DNA of 64,000 nt from Manduca sexta (lineage: Eukaryota; Arthropoda; Insecta; Lepidoptera; Sphingidae), in assembly GCF_014839805.1 (NCBI RefSeq), contig NC_051121.1:8229116-8293115 (forward strand), written 5' to 3'. A program made the position numbers and the translations under genes. Position 1 is the stretch's first letter. Every line of letters starts with the position of its first letter. Below the pieces are notes generated by a model that was not told where the DNA came from, searched no databases, and worked only from the letters and a program-made list of their open reading frames with translations. Below, piece by piece: positions 27,701 to 36,059 of this stretch.

Positions 27701-30700
27701 AAATAAACATTATATATAAGAAATCTTCTAATATTTTACGTAGGTATTCACGATACAGTAAATTATCAATGTGATGACGAAGACCGACGTAATTTTTACG
27801 TAAATCTGACCTAATAGTACATAACATCAATAAATTCGCAACTCTGTGACGTCATCATGGCATTTCGTAGTATATTTTATAGTGAGCATCGTAAACAGTG
27901 ATGGTAGGAGCGCGCGCGCGGAGGGAATCACATTTCTAACGAGTTTCGAATTGTACAGACGTTGTACAATCAGCCACGTAAGTAGCTGAACAAATTCAAA
28001 ACTTCAAATCGCCTATGCACTTTTTTTTACCAAAATCTTTATTATTCTTTACAAAAAAGAAATCAAGACGTAATTACTTTATTACACACGAAAAAAAAAT
28101 CTATAAAACTCTACGTGTATAGGCGTTTTGTAGTTTTGAATTTCTTCAACTACTTTTGCGGCTGACTGTACATGGGGAGATTCATTAATACATTCAAATG
28201 CATTTTAAATATTTATTTATATAAAATCAAAGGGAGTATTGTGAATACAAAGCGTATATTTAAACGCGTCATTAATGCTAGCGTAGGTGAGCTAAGAACC
28301 TTGAGATCCGATTCCAAATCGAGTAATTTACGTGATACTGCTAATACATATCTGGGATTATGTTTGAGAACGAATATAATTTTCCTAGCATTTGGGTTTT
28401 GCGCCTACCTTGGGATATGCTATATCTATACCCCTTTATTCATAAACGTTTTTTATCTAAGGACGGAGTAAAGCTGTGATAACAAGCCTGTTTCTCAGTG
28501 CCCAACGGCACTGAGAAACAGACATAGGGCCGTTGTGATTGGTTATTATTGTTGTATTTCAATATTAGCCAATCACAACGGCCCTACGTCTACGCACTGC
28601 GAAGACTGCCACGCCGTCAGCACTGAGAAACAGACTTGTTATCACAGCCTTACTCGGTCGTTAGATAAAAAACGTTTATGAATAAGGGGGTTAGTCTATA
28701 CTAATATTATAAACTGAAGAGTATGTTTTCTTTTCAACGCGCTAATCTCAAGATGTAATTAACCTATTTTGAAAATTCGTTCACTAAAAAGAAGCTACAA
28801 TACACTTGAGTACTATAGGCTACTTTTATCATGGAAAATTTTTTACGCTAGCGGAGCCGCAGGCAAAAGCTAGTCTTATCATATGAAAAGAATATACCAT
28901 ATTTTTCTGTTCGTTGATCATCTTAATTTTTAAAAAAGACAGATGTCTATTATATTATTTACTAACCACCACATACACAGGCGTACTATAACAGCAAATG
29001 TACAATAGATATATTAAGTGCGAAAAATATCATCAAAGAAAAAACTAAACATTTTTAAAACCTTGACACCAATGATAATCATAACAAAAACCTCACATCT
29101 TTTTTTTTAACATGACTCTATATTTGTTAGCCTGGCAAGGGCCGACTTATACAAACATACCGAAGTTAAATCCTCACAAAACCGCTATAATTGTTAACCG
29201 CACCGTTCTGCTTATCTCGCAGCTTCCTCATCCGCGGAGCTGGGAGTTTGATTACAATTAAATGAACATAAAATATTTAATTCATCAATGCAAACTGGTA
29301 TGTTGCGGCCTTGATATAATCATTGCCGTGTTCACTGAATTATGATGCGGAGAAAGTTAAAGTAAAATGTAGCTTAAATTGTACTCGTTAAAACTCTCCA
29401 CATTGCAAGAAACGCTCCGTGTATAAAGGTTCAATAATTGTGAACAATGGCCTAAACGTACCAAAAAACATGCTTGGTTAGGTATCGGTAACGCGCAATG
29501 AGCATACGAATTTAGAAAATATCTTCATTACGAAATTATGAACATAATTTAATGGAAACCTACATCTACATTCAGCCTATATTATTTCATAGATAGACTA
29601 TATAAAAAAGAACTAGCTCATATTTGCCGTTATTCCCATTAAACAGGTGTTCCAGCATTATTGTACACCCTGTATAAATCCATAAATATTAGACGCCGAT
29701 ACCATAATAAGAAACGAGTTTACATTTGTAAACTTGAGTCATGAGTCATGACTCGGAACGATTGACAGGGCCGTAGGAATGGGATATCTAGGCTAGGAGT
29801 ACATACTATGCAGGTTATGTAGCTTTGAAAACTAAATAGTTATGGCGAAGGGTCCATATAATCAGATTCCTGCAGGTTTCCCTTTATGTAGAATATTAGT
29901 ATCATTAGAACGATTTGTAGACCGCATTTATGCATATTGGTACCGATATGTTGTGTTGGGTTCACTTTCAGAAAATTTCTCCTATTTGACAGTTATTTTT
30001 TTTACTCTTCAATACAATTATTTAAAGCTGAATAGATATTTTATATTATTTGAATCAATTTCTCAAAGTACTGATTCGATTAAAAAATAACTCCCTAGTA
30101 ATAAGGTCAATTTTTTCTCGTAATGGACTTTTACGTGGGATTATTTATGAACAAAAGTTATGTCACATAATTTCTCAGATGTCAAATCATTTAAATAACC
30201 AAGCACAGTAGCATAGGGCTGTAGTCTGTACGTTTCAATGTCCTTACAACAAATACAAGCCTGTAGTCTAAGCCGGCGTATCAAGACAGCACAAGTTACA
30301 ATCAAGCATTAACATAACTATAAAGTTATATATAACAATAGTAACAATGGATCGGTGCGGTCGTTTATCTACACAATCGTTATGGAAGGTTTGTGGCCTT
30401 CAGTGAATGGTTTTCGAAGGAACTATTGTGTTAATTACACGTTTGATGCTTCTGTGCAGCCATTAAGATGCTAAGAACATGTTTACAAGTTTATTTGCAG
30501 AACATTTACTGTTATTTCTCGTTTCCCATTACGTTGATTATTTTGTATGTTAATTTCAATCGACTAAACACGAAATTCGAATTGATCATTGCGTATTTTT
30601 CATACCAACAATTCAGTCACATTATTTATTTATTCTAAAATGTTTGCTCAGTTGAATTATAATTTTAGATCTCAGGATAATTCATAATTCTCAGGATGTT

Positions 30701-33700
30701 TGAATTCACATAGTAAATATATTATTTCTACTAATTTCTAGAATTTCGCTCACATTCTTGCCATTTACACTCGCACTTCCTTACGGAGCCTTGAAATCAA
30801 GGAAAAACCTCGAAAATGATTTCACGGTTGACGTTCCTAATCGATTTCAAACGATGAGCAAATTCAATAATACATTTTTTTAATTTTTTTTTATTACTAG
30901 TTTCTTAGACACCCTGTATACCTATTAATTGTAATTTAAAGACTTTATACTTACAGAACATTCCTTTTTCTAGTAGTCTGTTTTGTGAAGTCATAGCTTT
31001 TCGTTTCTTTTAAAATGATACATTGCTGATAAATTCGCGAACACTAAATTAAGGCTTATAAAATCGTGATAATTCAATAATTATCACTTGGAAATGCATG
31101 ATACCATAATGATATAGATTTTATTTAAAGTTTCAAACTCCCATTTTCACAAATCTTTGTATTTTTTAGTTTGCAAGGCGAATACAATGGTCTCTTCGGT
31201 CAAAACTAATTCCAGTGAAAACACAGTATTGCATAAATCTAGAAGACTTCATGACAGTAATTTTTATTACCCAAAAAACCCATAAAAACTTCAACACAAA
31301 CATTCAACCCAACAGGCAAGCATCAAATTGTTTGGTTTACAAATAGTTTGCGTCACAAACACCAATTGATCTTAATAAAGGGGGAGTTAAACGGTTGTAT
31401 GCTGCTAGGAGCTTGTATTTGGCCACTCGGAGTTGATTGAGTCATTCACATTGAAATGTGTGGCAACTGGCAACCAAATGGAGGTGTGGCTTTTTTTATT
31501 GTTTATTTATTAGAGATAAACAGTCATACAACGGAATTATGATTACATTGGTGAAAATATTGTTATAGACCAATAGTTCCGATTTTTGACATAGGTTTTC
31601 TTATAACAATGACTGATTATTAAACCAGATGCCAGCAAGTGTCTGTTGTAGTGTCTACTGTTTATGATTGCACCAATTTCTATAATCATAAACAGTTGAT
31701 GGTAAGCCATCAATTAATAAGTAATGTCAATAAAACTTAGCTTCCAGAATCGGGAAACAAAGCGGCCCTATTTAACAAAATTATTAAGTACATATTCATT
31801 ACTCAGTTAGACAAAAAGCTTTAAGGAATAGAAAATAGTAAATTAATCCACTAGTCAGTGCTAAGTGCAGACTGTACGAAAATAATTTAAACTAAATTCA
31901 ATTGTTCAATACAGCTGGTTTATTAATAGATATTGTGGTGAAGGCCAAAATATATTATATTGTTAATCTCACATATTAATTGTCTGTCTAGACATGCAAT
32001 AGATTAGATAATAGAATATTTGTTATTGATAACTATAAAAGGATAATAAAGCCAACTATCTCGAAATTTTATCTTCATTAGAATATAACACCAGTATGAT
32101 ATTTTAGTTAAGCTAGTATATTTTTTGTTCTTTTTTATGTCATTTTAGAATTGTTCCTGGACAATTACTTGAATCTTGCACTGGTTTTGCAGGAATATGA
32201 ACTTTACTTACCATATTAATATTCCCTTTAAATATAATACAATCATGCTGTAATAAACCCTTTAATGCTCTCTATTATACATTGAAAACCCTATTGTATT
32301 ACTCAGCTCCATTTAAAACTAATTCGTAAATTTTAATTGTTGTCATTCTTATGCGAGAGTAATGTGATGTAAAACAAAAAGTTTTATTAAATGAATAATG
32401 GCAGAGTTTAATTAATATATTACCCTACATACAGTGGATGAAATAGTTTTAATAAAAACAAATATGACCATACCCAAACAACAATATTTTCTTTCTTATA
32501 TTCCCAATATTTTTTTATTTATAAATATGTTTTTCATTAGTAATTAATCAATAGTTTAATTGCATCATCAATAATATTTATTGTAGAAAAATCATAAAAC
32601 ATTGATGACAGATTTATGAAGTATACAATTTTACACTAACAATTTAAAAAATGTTTTGGCAATACTCTTATTATACAAAAGAAATTACTGACTTAATTCT
32701 CAAAAATTATTCACACATAATTTTTTTCCGTATTATAAAAAAAACTTCACTAATAGAAAGCCACAATAAGCAACCCTTAAATACCTGAACTGACAGTGAC
32801 TTTAAGGAATGCCTTATTAACCTTTCTTTATGGTGAATACCATAAATATGACAAGTATGCTTTTTTGATAGTATAATTTTCCCATAAGAAATAACTATTC
32901 ATTAAACTGATTATTTATTACATAGTTCACAATGCTCTTATGTTACATAGTTGATGATTTGACAGAGAGCCAAGACATAATTTTCAGACTGTTAATTTTA
33001 AGATTTTATTTGTAGAGATGATAGATTTCCTATTTTATTTTAGACTTGAACATAACATTTTACATTCAAACCACTTCTAAATACCATTAAGAATTTAACA
33101 TCTCATCATAAAATATATGGCTTACTAACAAGATTTAAGATTACTTAACTGAAAAATGATCCAACACATCAGTGTTGGATCATTTTTCTCACAATTATAT
33201 GCTCACATAATATGAATATAAAGTTGTTCTGAAAAGAAACATAAGAATTTTATGTCTTCTTGTGGACATGGGTTAAGAGTATAATGCTTAATTAAATTCC
33301 ACATTACGTTTATTCTCAAATTAGTTGTAAATTACTTAAAAGGGAATTTTATGATCTTACAACTTTGATTTTTTGTAAAAACAACAAACTGGGCGTCAAT
33401 GCTCAGTAGCAATCATAGTGAGACATGTATGTACTTAAATTAATTTATCTTCCCAAATATTGAGTGTCACATATTGAAACTTTCTGGGTAAAATAAAGTC
33501 CATATAAAAGTTTTTCTAAGACAAAACTTGGACTTGGCCATATGTAAGGCAAAATCACTGATAAAAAAGAGGAACCATTTTCAAAAGAAAAAGATTAATA
33601 TGAAAATATTTTATTCTGTGCTTACATAAATATTGATCTATGTACCAAATTCAGGGAAAAAGAATATTATTAAAAGACCTCCACGGAATTATATTAATTG

Positions 33701-35487
33701 ACATTACATCTAAATGTGTATGTAAAATTCAAATGTATGTTATTTATTGACAAACTTGTAATAAAAAGGCTATAAAATATATATCTTAATATTATCTTTT
33801 ACAACATAATGCAATACCTCTGTAAACTAGTTCAATGAACTGAATTAAACTCCGAGGCATTGTCAATATTGTGAAATCTTCATTATTTGCTCACAGCTTG
33901 TACATATAAACTAGAGATACTAAATGACATACACAAAATCTCAAAGCTAACAGTGTGATTAATTACCTCTGAAATATGTCATATCATCATCATGTAGTTT
34001 AAATAGGACATTTGGACGTAGATCGAACCCACAGGATGGTCGAAAATGAGTTGAGTATGCCAAATCTAGTCTATAATGTCTATATTATCCATTAGTAAAA
34101 ACATCTTAGTCAAAATATGTTCATTTGAACTTTTTATTAACAAAATATTTATGAGCAAAAATACGATTTAAACTTCAATCTTCAAATTTCAAAAGTGTCA
34201 TGTTGTAGGCTGGATCTTTTTTGCATATCTACATCCATTTACTTAGCCAGGACCCTTATTCTGTATGATAGTGTAAACACGTAATGCGGCCGTGTCATGT
34301 TATCTTCGAGAAATGTATGTGGAATGGTATTCTGTAAGCCAAATTTCTATAGTCCTAAACATGATGTGTTGTGATACGTGCTTGTTACACACTGTCAAAA
34401 TAACGTGCGGGATAGAGAATAAGGCCCCTGTTGTCTTAAGGAATGGCATATGGCTAACTGTTAAATTGATTAATAACTTGCTGGGCATTTGGTTAAGATT
34501 GGACTTTATTTTAAAGACTTAAGAAATATATTCAAATAATCTTACAAGATATGGTGATAATTTATTGAGATTCAACTCTGTTAAAAAGATTTTAGGACAC
34601 AAAATAAATTATTTATCTTGTTACTGGCTTTGTGCAGACTTGGTTAAGACATGTTAATACTATTTGTTAGTTTAATTCTAAGGTTATACAGTAACTAAGT
34701 GTTTAAAAATATATAACGAAAATATGGCACTGATTCCATACCCCAGAAGTAATAAATAAGCAAGTTGATTATCATTATTTTCTAACTTCTATACATACTT
34801 TGAAATATATATTTTTTATGACATAGTAAGCAAGTACATATTTAAAATATTTTGTTAACCAAAGTAATATGTTTAATCTATTTTCCAAAATTCTAGAAAA
34901 AATTATCTCAATGTTTGTGAATAATAATTGCAAATATATACATGTCTTTTTCTGTTTTTCATATGTGAGAAATAATTAGAATCAAATTATATTTCATTTT
35001 AATGGTTGTGTGTTAATAGTTCAGAATAATAACGAAATCTATTTTTCTTTACACATATACATAACACCATTCACAATTACGATCGGTCCGAAAAATCTAG
35101 AATTTTACGGTCGACAGATGTGCCTAAAGATCGTAAACCACAACTAAACTTGTAAACGATTTCTGTATATTTGAAAAAAAAATGTGTGGAAGTGCACAGA
35201 AAATGAACAATTACCTATTATAAACTCTAACAGCTAATGTGACATCGATGAGGGACACAAACAGGTGTCGTAAAACGCGAGAAAAACTATCAAATTCAGG
35301 GTCGTGGGAACTTACTCTGTTCGTTAGACACCGAGGCCGGCGAATCGCTGGTAAACGAGCCGCTCCTCGACACGGGGCCCCATTTCTCTCTTCTTCCACC
35401 ATCTCTAGGCTCTGTCCTCTCAACATCGTCCGCGTTGCACAAATGAAGAGCAAATACGCACCAATATACAACGAAACCGATACGCAT
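3627..35487 (-). CDS. Stim: Stim, stromal interaction molecule (five 5' coding exons, 3' part outside window)
   Basis: STIM is a single-pass ER membrane protein. It senses luminal calcium with an EF-hand and, on depletion, clusters to gate Orai channels. Coding segments on the minus strand are 35487-35316, 15520-15390, 10432-10313, 9607-9495 and 3742-3627. All have GT/AG borders and phases that join cleanly (1, 0, 0, 2, 1), giving 217 complete codons. Order in the protein: signal peptide 1-19, paired cysteines C63 and C69, canonical EF-hand loop D87-E98, hidden EF-hand region 102-141, SAM domain about 142-217. This matches the luminal half of animal STIM almost residue by residue around DDDANGNVDL, FLREEL and HNWTVEQTVEWL. 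The transmembrane helix, CC1 and SOAR/CAD exons must lie at coordinates below 1. Introns are 19.8, 5.0, 0.7 and 5.8 kb. No break is visible. Confidence 0.93.
3883..4114 (+). repeat. Four-copy repeat with shared reading frame, copy 1
   Basis: ATG at 3923 begins MSTDETWLL. A later frame gives LLEPDIHRLLPERDTL and a hydrophobic stretch, so at least one shift is present. Ends ACCACCAGC. A hairpin, GTCGACTG with CAGTCGAC, covers the start. Confidence 0.7.
4257..7025 (+). mobile_element. Decayed PIF/Harbinger DNA transposon
   Basis: Inverted ends share GCCGGCCTAGCATGCGCA (4294-4311 and, reversed, 6970-6987), with weaker similarity extending outwards to roughly 4257 and 7025. Between them is a transposase remnant (4709-5029). 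On the opposite strand, 25 codons at 6465-6391 (start MPNRISSPIG) end in a GTAAGT donor; they may be the element's second, SANT/Myb-like ORF, but that is a guess. Two ORFs fit the known structure of Harbinger elements. The target duplication could not be fixed. The element lies in Stim intron 4. Confidence 0.6.
4709..5029 (+). pseudogene. Harbinger transposase remnant
   Basis: Two short exon-like pieces. 4709-4783 encodes 25 codons from ATG (MALYIKEKFA) to a GTAATT donor. 4890-5029 encodes ETREFYVQGMLGLLDCTHIK and continues KILPPNEPQSAQYQ. LLDCTHI corresponds to the AIDGTHI motif around a catalytic aspartate in PIF/Harbinger (HARBI1-like) DDE transposases. The two pieces do not join in one frame with the visible donor, and later catalytic motifs are absent, so it is dead. 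The family call rests on this single motif. Confidence 0.55.
8455..8709 (+). mobile_element. 5'-truncated R1-clade LINE insertion with 14-bp target duplication
   Basis: It carries the same sequence as the 3' UTR of the LINE at 17279-18061 (CCGTCAGAGGAAGCCCGCAG, GCGCCGAAGAGGGCCACCG), ending in an A-run. AGGCATGCAGTGCT flanks it exactly at 8441-8454 and 8710-8723, the hallmark of target-primed insertion. Confidence 0.8.
9236..9457 (-). mobile_element. Metulj-like SINE (copy 2)
   Basis: Minus strand, same head, body and tail as the 42473 copy but with an internal deletion: the block around ATCACATCATGGGACGG is missing. It lies in Stim intron 4, about 40 bp from the exon 4 donor. Confidence 0.75.
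9495..9607 (-). CDS. Stim: Stim exon 4: first half of SAM domain
   Basis: Residues 142-178 plus two bases. VHNWTVEQTVEWLSQ starts the SAM domain, whose helices mediate oligomerisation of the luminal region once calcium is lost. The acceptor is TTGTAG|GTG and the donor CAG|GTAATT. It ends in phase 2, and AG joins A of exon 5 to make arginine 179. A degraded SINE (9236-9457) lies only about 40 bp downstream in the next intron, close to this donor. Confidence 0.95.
9608..10312 (-). other. Stim intron 3
   Basis: 705 bp, AT-rich, bounded by GTATTT and TTGTAG. No repeat or RNA recognised. Confidence 0.85.
10313..10432 (-). CDS. Stim: Stim exon 3: EF-hand exit helix and hidden EF-hand
   Basis: Exactly 40 codons (residues 102-141), running from FLREELQYDSG to ELWEAWLRSE. 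This is the exit helix of the first EF-hand plus the second, non-calcium-binding (hidden) EF-hand. In the family, the hidden EF-hand packs the EF pair against the SAM domain. The acceptor is ATTGCAG and the donor is GAG|GTATTT, both phase 0. The motif ISVKELWEAW aligns with ISVEDLWKAW of vertebrate STIM1. Confidence 0.95.
11084..12376. mobile_element. Non-autonomous DNA element with long imperfect inverted arms
   Basis: The ends TCCGCCTTATTACAAAA and, reversed, TCCGCCTTATTACAAAAAG bound 1,293 bp. Similarity continues inward for about 150-200 bp as many copies of GTACTA, TAGTCC and GTTTAAAC-type blocks. No coding sequence is seen inside. The target duplication is not clear, so the superfamily is not assigned. 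It lies in Stim intron 2. Confidence 0.6.
13319..13605 (+). mobile_element. Helitron of a second subfamily
   Basis: It carries AAAAATGAATCCCTATTTCC near the start and ends GACAACGTCTGTCGGGTCAG then CTGG and T. GACAACGTC is the 3' hairpin region and CTGG fits CTRR. The 5' end is approximate. Confidence 0.65.
13609..13710 (-). mobile_element. Truncated copy of the second SINE family
   Basis: It matches the 3' end of the SINE at 46837-47157 (ATATCAGTCCTGTATAATATA, CCTCCTCTATTGACAG, CAGTCCACCACG) with scattered changes. It is squeezed between a Helitron end (13605) and a copy of the four-copy ORF-bearing repeat (13711). Confidence 0.65.
13711..13926 (+). repeat. Four-copy repeat, copy 2 (degenerate frame)
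   Basis: ATG at 13747, with a stop seven codons in. The downstream frame HRLIPERNILKATMAGFNTL is still readable. It has the same upstream GATGGTTAATAGAG block and the same CCACCAGC end. Confidence 0.7.
14075..15301. mobile_element. hAT-like non-autonomous element with about 110-bp inverted repeats
   Basis: The left end CAGTGGCGAAACGTCC and the reversed right end CAGTTGCGAAGCGTCC start arms that stay alike through CCGATTCCTACCGGCTT, TAGGTTTATTTACGTTTG and AATTGGCCGCGATATG. CAGTGGCG-type ends suggest hAT. An 8-bp target duplication was not found. Related sequence at 50159-50317 and 29838-29890 shows it is a family. Confidence 0.6.
14244..14344. repeat. Near-perfect 100-bp palindrome
   Basis: The left arm carries ACGTCGAATTGAGAACCTCC and a T-run. 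The right arm carries the reverse, GGAGGTTATCAATTCGACGT. The loop is AACCGACTTC. It is nested inside the hAT-like element near its left end. The same AACCGACTTC-type block recurs at 44780. Confidence 0.7.
15390..15520 (-). CDS. Stim: Stim exon 2: conserved cysteines and canonical EF-hand
   Basis: Residues 59-101. It carries two cysteines five residues apart (CNNDPSC), like the luminal redox cysteines of vertebrate STIM1. The helix-loop of the calcium-binding EF-hand follows. Loop residues 87-98 have ligands D, D, N, N, D and E at positions 1, 3, 5, 7, 9 and 12, so calcium binding should be intact. The acceptor is TTTCAG before 15520 and the donor is GAC|GTGAGT at 15389. The exon ends in phase 0 and joins directly to FLREEL of exon 3. 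Confidence 0.95.
16226..16385. repeat. Diverged copy of the CCGTTTTCAATAAACGA MITE
   Basis: The core GACCAATCAGAACGAAGTTT, GACATGCTTACTATCATG and TTGATTGGTTCATTCTC matches 59401-59570. The outer arms are decayed. Confidence 0.5.
17279..18061 (-). mobile_element. 3' end of an R1-clade LINE
   Basis: A markedly GC-rich block on the minus strand. It opens with a coding tail at 18061-17837 (KLVGRSIASREAWRAVAHFC then EVVLSQKESAERDRERED) typical of the C-terminus of R1-clade ORF2. A GC-rich 3' UTR follows, ending in an A-run (T-run at 17278-17289 on the plus strand). It is 5' truncated. The last 250 bp match the separate insertion at 8455-8709, confirming a mobile family. Only a small share of the original coding region remains. 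Confidence 0.7.
18478..18578 (+). repeat. Unclassified interspersed repeat fragment
   Basis: GGCGAAGGTGACCACCTACC then ATCAGGTGGACCGTTAGCTC resembles a very common lepidopteran repeat end, by memory. No partner copy in the window. Confidence 0.4.
24508..24726 (+). repeat. Four-copy repeat, copy 3 (frame open)
   Basis: ATG at 24542 opens a 121-codon frame. Its first 61 codons belong to the repeat: MSTDKRWLPS, then DPDVHRLIPDRGTLMWATMA, a hydrophobic segment and DIKYILPPAN. The rest is intron sequence read by chance. Confidence 0.75.
25274..25460 (-). repeat. Four-copy repeat, copy 4 (frame open, inverted)
   Basis: Minus strand, ATG at 25459. The 91-codon frame starts MSTDEDDYPSAVD and keeps TMAGFITLFAVVAILADLKY. 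It is inverted relative to copy 3, about 550 bp away. Confidence 0.75.
26292..26515 (-). mobile_element. Metulj-like SINE (copy 3, degraded)
   Basis: Minus strand. It keeps the GTAGTTGTATTG head, GTGCCCGATATGG and the CCCCTTCAGGGATAAA tail next to a TG repeat. It has several deletions and an insertion. Lies in Stim intron 1. Confidence 0.65.
26894..27052 (-). mobile_element. Small non-autonomous Helitron, minus strand
   Basis: The minus strand starts TCTTACATATTATAAAACAA and ends GGCGGAGCCACAGGCAAAAG then CTTG. It shares internal text with 52495-52710 (AAATTTGGTATGGA). The terminal CTTG departs from CTRR, so the end is mutated. Confidence 0.65.
27570..27630. repeat. Unclassified repeat fragment
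   Basis: CTCCCGACGTTGCGAAGACT then TTGCAGCCTTCGTGGTCACG is GC-rich in an AT-rich intron and has the look of a lepidopteran LINE end. Family not assigned. Confidence 0.3.
28431..28690. mobile_element. MITE with three nested inverted repeats, copy 1
   Basis: The outer arms (CCCCTTTATTCATAAACG and CGTTTATGAATAAGGGGG) extend through CTGTGATAACAAGCCTGTTT. Inside lie two further hairpins: CTGTTTCTCAGTGCC with GGCACTGAGAAACAG, and GGGCCGTTGTGATTGG with CCAATCACAACGGCCC. A second copy is at 61530-61769. Confidence 0.75.
28695..28873 (+). mobile_element. Small non-autonomous Helitron
   Basis: Starts TCTATACTAATATTATAAAC and continues AACGCGCTAATCTCAAG. It ends with the hairpin GCGGAGCCGC (one mismatch) shortly before CTAG and then T. 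This is Helitron structure: TC start, 3' hairpin, CTRR end, no inverted repeats. Confidence 0.75.
29838..29895 (+). repeat. Truncated end of the hAT-like family
   Basis: GGCGAAGGGTCCATATAATC followed by AGATTCCTGCAGGTTTCCCT matches the terminal 55 bp of the 14075-15301 family. Nothing of the other end follows. Confidence 0.45.
35316..35487 (-). CDS. Stim: Stim exon 1: signal peptide and N-terminal linker
   Basis: There are 57 codons plus one base. The ATG at 35487-35485 has A at -3. It is followed by a short hydrophobic stretch (VVYWCVFALHLCNA) that fits an ER signal peptide cut after A19. The rest is a charged, serine-rich linker with no known fold. The donor is A|GTAAGT at 35315. One base is left over and joins TA of exon 2 to make isoleucine 58. 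This region is poorly conserved in STIM proteins, so the assignment rests on position, phase and the signal peptide. The bZIP gene starts 521 bp away on the other strand. Confidence 0.8.
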
Positions 35488-36008
35488 CTTGAACTTTCAA
35501 TGACACTAATGCACTAACCGCACTGGACAAACAAAACCTCCGTCAGAACCCGGCACTCTATACACATCCTAAAACAATAAACTACTCAAACAGTTTACAG
35601 TTCATAAGGCCACATCACAGGTTCATGAAAAAACATAAAACTACGATTTTTTTTTATCACAGAACAACCAGCGAGGTCGAAAATTTTTGACGTTTGACAT
35701 TGTAATGTTAGCGACATTGTCTGTCAAAAGTTGTCTGTGGTGTTTTATTTTTTTAAACCATAGAGTAGAAATCGACTATTATAAATTAGTTAATAGTATA
35801 TTCAACCTTAAAATATTAAAATGAACGCAGCGAACGCACCCTCTGAGCCGACATATTTACCAAAATATGTCAAATGACCTTGCCAGTTTGTAAACAATAC
35901 CTTGACTTGAGAATTACTTTTGGTAAATTATCTAACTTCCTTGTTGCATATTTTGATTGCGGTAGTGTTTGCGATATTTGCAAGTGAAGATAAAACGTGA
36001 AAAGAAAA
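35488..36008. promoter_or_regulatory. Bidirectional promoter and 5' UTRs between Stim and the plus-strand first exon
   Basis: 521 bp separate the two divergent start codons, so both 5' UTRs and core promoters must fit here. No TATA box is obvious at a useful distance from either ATG. No repeat is recognised inside. This is unlike the introns on both sides, which are packed with mobile elements. The plus-strand start depends on the inferred exon at 36009. Confidence 0.5.
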
Positions 36009-36059
36009 ATGAATATCGATTTCGAAGCTATGGCTGTTTTAGAAGAAGAATCACAAAGC
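36009..36059 (+). CDS. Candidate first coding exon of the bZIP gene
   Basis: Seventeen codons (MNIDFEAMAVLEEESQS) open with an ATG in good context (AAAA before ATG) and end at a strong donor, AGC|GTGAGT, in phase 0. The exon lies just across from the Stim start, where a promoter is expected. It is acidic, as a short N-terminal activation region could be. Assignment to the bZIP gene rests only on strand, phase compatibility with the exon at 51496 and the lack of another plus-strand gene. The implied intron is 15.4 kb. It could be the first exon of a different transcript. Confidence 0.5.

Larger units (their letters stand above)
15521..35315 (-). other. Stim intron 1
   Basis: 19.8 kb. It holds the LINE end, SINE copy 3, two copies of the ORF-bearing repeat, two Helitrons and the nested-hairpin MITE. 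18600-23700 and 29900-35200 are AT-rich. The first shows no gene; the second shows no gene and only two hairpins (31657-31696, 33151-33188). Confidence 0.8.

Noticed and set aside
28172..28471. 99-codon plus-strand frame with a hydrophobic C-terminus
   Set aside because: Its 3' end runs into the outer arm of the nested MITE, so it is a chance frame.
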